From NCBI RefSeq assembly GCF_001931755.2, contig NZ_CP015510.2, positions 868,001-932,000 on the forward strand: a stretch of 64,000 nt of DNA. Direction: 5' to 3'. Positions 62,860 through 64,000 of this stretch are shown here, piece by piece. Under the pieces are notes generated by a model. That model was not told where the DNA came from. It saw only the letters and a program-made list of their open reading frames with translations, and made no database searches. Origin of the DNA: Wolbachia endosymbiont of Folsomia candida. GTDB taxonomy: Bacteria > Pseudomonadota > Alphaproteobacteria > Rickettsiales > Anaplasmataceae. Every line of letters starts with the position of its first letter. The first letter of the stretch is position 1. The translations under genes and the position numbers were made by a program.

Positions 62860-64000
62860 CTACAACCACTCCCCTACCCTTTCAAGGTGTTTATAACTGT
62901 TAAATCTCAAGAATCTATCTAAATAAGGAGAGGCAATAAAGGGAGTGATACTACTTAAATAAGTAGATAAAAAGTCGGGTAAATCATTTTGAAATTCTTG
63001 CATTTTTTCTTTATAATTTTGTAAAGAAGTGATTTTTATTTTATCATAATCAAATTTCCAATAAGCAAGCTCCAAAACCTCCATTTTGGTGATATGCTCC
63101 ACTGCTAAAGCTTGTAAAATTAATTGCGGGAAAAATCCTGACATAACTTCTTCATTGGAAGGTGGTGAGCCAAGTTTATAATCTATGATTGCTACTTGCT
63201 TGCCAGAAAGATACTCAACTCTATCGCATTTTGCCGTTAGTAAAATTTCTTTAGATGTCATCCCAGTGCTTTGACACTGGGATCTATCACGAAAAGCATG
63301 GTCACACTCTTGAATGACACCAACTGGATAGGAAAAACTTTTTTCAAACTGAGCATGATTGCTTCTAGTCTCAACAAATTCAACAAAAGACTGAATGATC
63401 CTTTGCAGTCTTATCCACCACATATTTGAAAAATTAAACTGACTATCCAAGAATGCCTTTTGTGCTATACTGACCGGCGATTTTTTATCATGTGAGCATT
63501 TCTCAAGAATATTATGTACCATGGTACCAAATTCTAGTATCGATGGCTTAAAACTTAAGTCTCTTAATTGTTTAAGGCTGAGTATGTATTGGGCGTAAAA
63601 TGAATAAGGGTTGCGAATTAGTTTTTCAAGTGCACTGCAAGATATTACCTGCATTTTTTCTTTTCTTACTTCAATTGGAGGTTTTGGCATAGGCTGAGTG
63701 CATGGAACAACGCATTCAGGCGTATTTAATATTCTTAGCCAATCACGATACGGCTGTTTTGATAAACCACCCTCCCCTTTCTTGAGAAGCATTTCCAAGC
63801 GTTGCAATATAATTGGCTTTCTATGACTGACTGATCTTGTAATATAAACCTTACTTGCACAAAACAAATTATACAAAGTATATAAAAAATACCCCTGCTC
63901 TTCTTGCACGGAAGGAAGGTTAAATTTTTCTCTGGTAAGTGTATTCAAAAACGGACTTTGAAAGCTCGGTGGGTAGCTACCTTCATTAAATCCAGCTAGT
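62860..64000 (-). CDS. addB: AddB-type nuclease/helicase subunit, C-terminal part (runs off the window)
   Basis: The frame is open to the right edge and begins there with LAGFNEGSYPPSFQSPFL, a helicase-type segment of AddB (AGLNEGVWP), so the start lies outside; a TTG at 63948 is not a real start. The C-terminal nuclease of the PD-(D/E)XK family has SCSALEKLIRNPYSFYAQYILSL, then the acid in TAKCDRVEYLSG and IIDYKLG with the D-x-K pair, and QLILQALAVE as the last motif. With AddA it processes double-strand breaks for RecA. Residues encoded by 63255-63320 (RDRSQCQSTGMTSKE) come from a palindromic element inserted in frame. Confidence 0.87.
   Translation of the reverse strand, partial: LAGFNEGSYPPSFQSPFLNTLTREKFNLPSVQEEQGYFLYTLYNLFCASKVYITRSVSHRKPIILQRLEMLLKKGEGGLSKQPYRDWLRILNTPECVVPCTQPMPKPPIEVRKEKMQVISCSALEKLIRNPYSFYAQYILSLKQLRDLSFKPSILEFGTMVHNILEKCSHDKKSPVSIAQKAFLDSQFNFSNMWWIRLQRIIQSFVEFVETRSNHAQFEKSFSYPVGVIQECDHAFRDRSQCQSTGMTSKEILLTAKCDRVEYLSGKQVAIIDYKLGSPPSNEEVMSGFFPQLILQALAVEHITKMEVLELAYWKFDYDKIKITSLQNYKEKMQEFQNDLPDFLSTYLSSITPFIASPYLDRFLRFNSYKHLERVGEWL
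63255..63320. repeat. Palindromic element inside addB, in frame
   Basis: The hairpin ATCCCAGTG (63260-63268) / CACTGGGAT (63275-63283) with the preceding TGTC and following TCTAT is the same element as in the spacers at 22354 and 35759. It leaves the addB frame open. It falls directly next to the first nuclease acid (TAKCDRVEY), where other AddB proteins have a loop. Confidence 0.75.

Overview
The window is about 64 kb of AT-rich chromosome from an obligate intracellular alphaproteobacterium. Everything points to Wolbachia (Anaplasmataceae), probably an arthropod strain. Single-copy housekeeping genes are scattered rather than grouped in large operons. Many spacers carry the short CCAGTG...CACTGG palindromes typical of Wolbachia. 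Several IS elements are present, and between the housekeeping genes lie lineage-specific proteins that are repetitive, coiled-coil or ankyrin-like. I infer the genus from gene content and repeat style; no search was run.

Layout. 0-6 kb: start of a hemJ-like gene, pdhA, a membrane protein, a bamB-like beta-propeller gene, lpdA and xerC. 6-10.5 kb: a 1498-residue collagen-like protein whose modules each carry a furin-type R-x-K-R/S motif. 10.6-14.4 kb: an esterase, an SDR protein and parAB. 14.4-17.3 kb: unknown proteins and an IS630 remnant. 17.5-23.9 kb: polA, a membrane-anchored hydrolase-like protein, rsfS and tyrS. 24.0-27.6 kb: a three-level IS nest (IS5 family containing IS630 containing IS4/Tn5-like) that can be unpicked to the base. 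27.6-33.4 kb: three related minus-strand genes with PPxY-type motifs, then a tandem pair of small secreted-looking or unknown genes with a duplicated leader.

33.6-41.6 kb: F0 ATP synthase genes (a, c, b', b), a GT2 glycosyltransferase separated from them by a MITE-like insertion, heme A synthase, a membrane protein with a tail carrying PPPY, PSAP and YPNL motifs, and dnaG. 41.5-44 kb: a DedA/YqaA-like protein, cysS and an ExoD-like protein. 44-50.6 kb: a MITE, two large unknown proteins, pdhB and a coiled-coil repeat protein. 50.6-57.8 kb: guaB, a degenerate intradiol dioxygenase-like protein, tRNA-Lys, sucB, an HELGH metalloprotease-like protein and pgk. 57.8-64 kb: an EndoU-like protein, a second intact IS4 copy sitting directly before an ankyrin protein with WH2/beta-thymosin-like repeats, and the 3' part of addB with an in-frame palindromic element.

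Function. The metabolic genes cover pyruvate dehydrogenase (pdhA, pdhB and lpdA, dispersed), 2-oxoglutarate dehydrogenase E2, one glycolytic/gluconeogenic step, heme A, ATP synthase and GMP synthesis. The accessory proteins look like a set of surface or exported candidates for host contact. They carry eukaryote-style short motifs: furin sites, late-domain motifs, WH2-like repeats and ankyrin repeats. No CRISPR array, prophage structural module or rRNA was seen.
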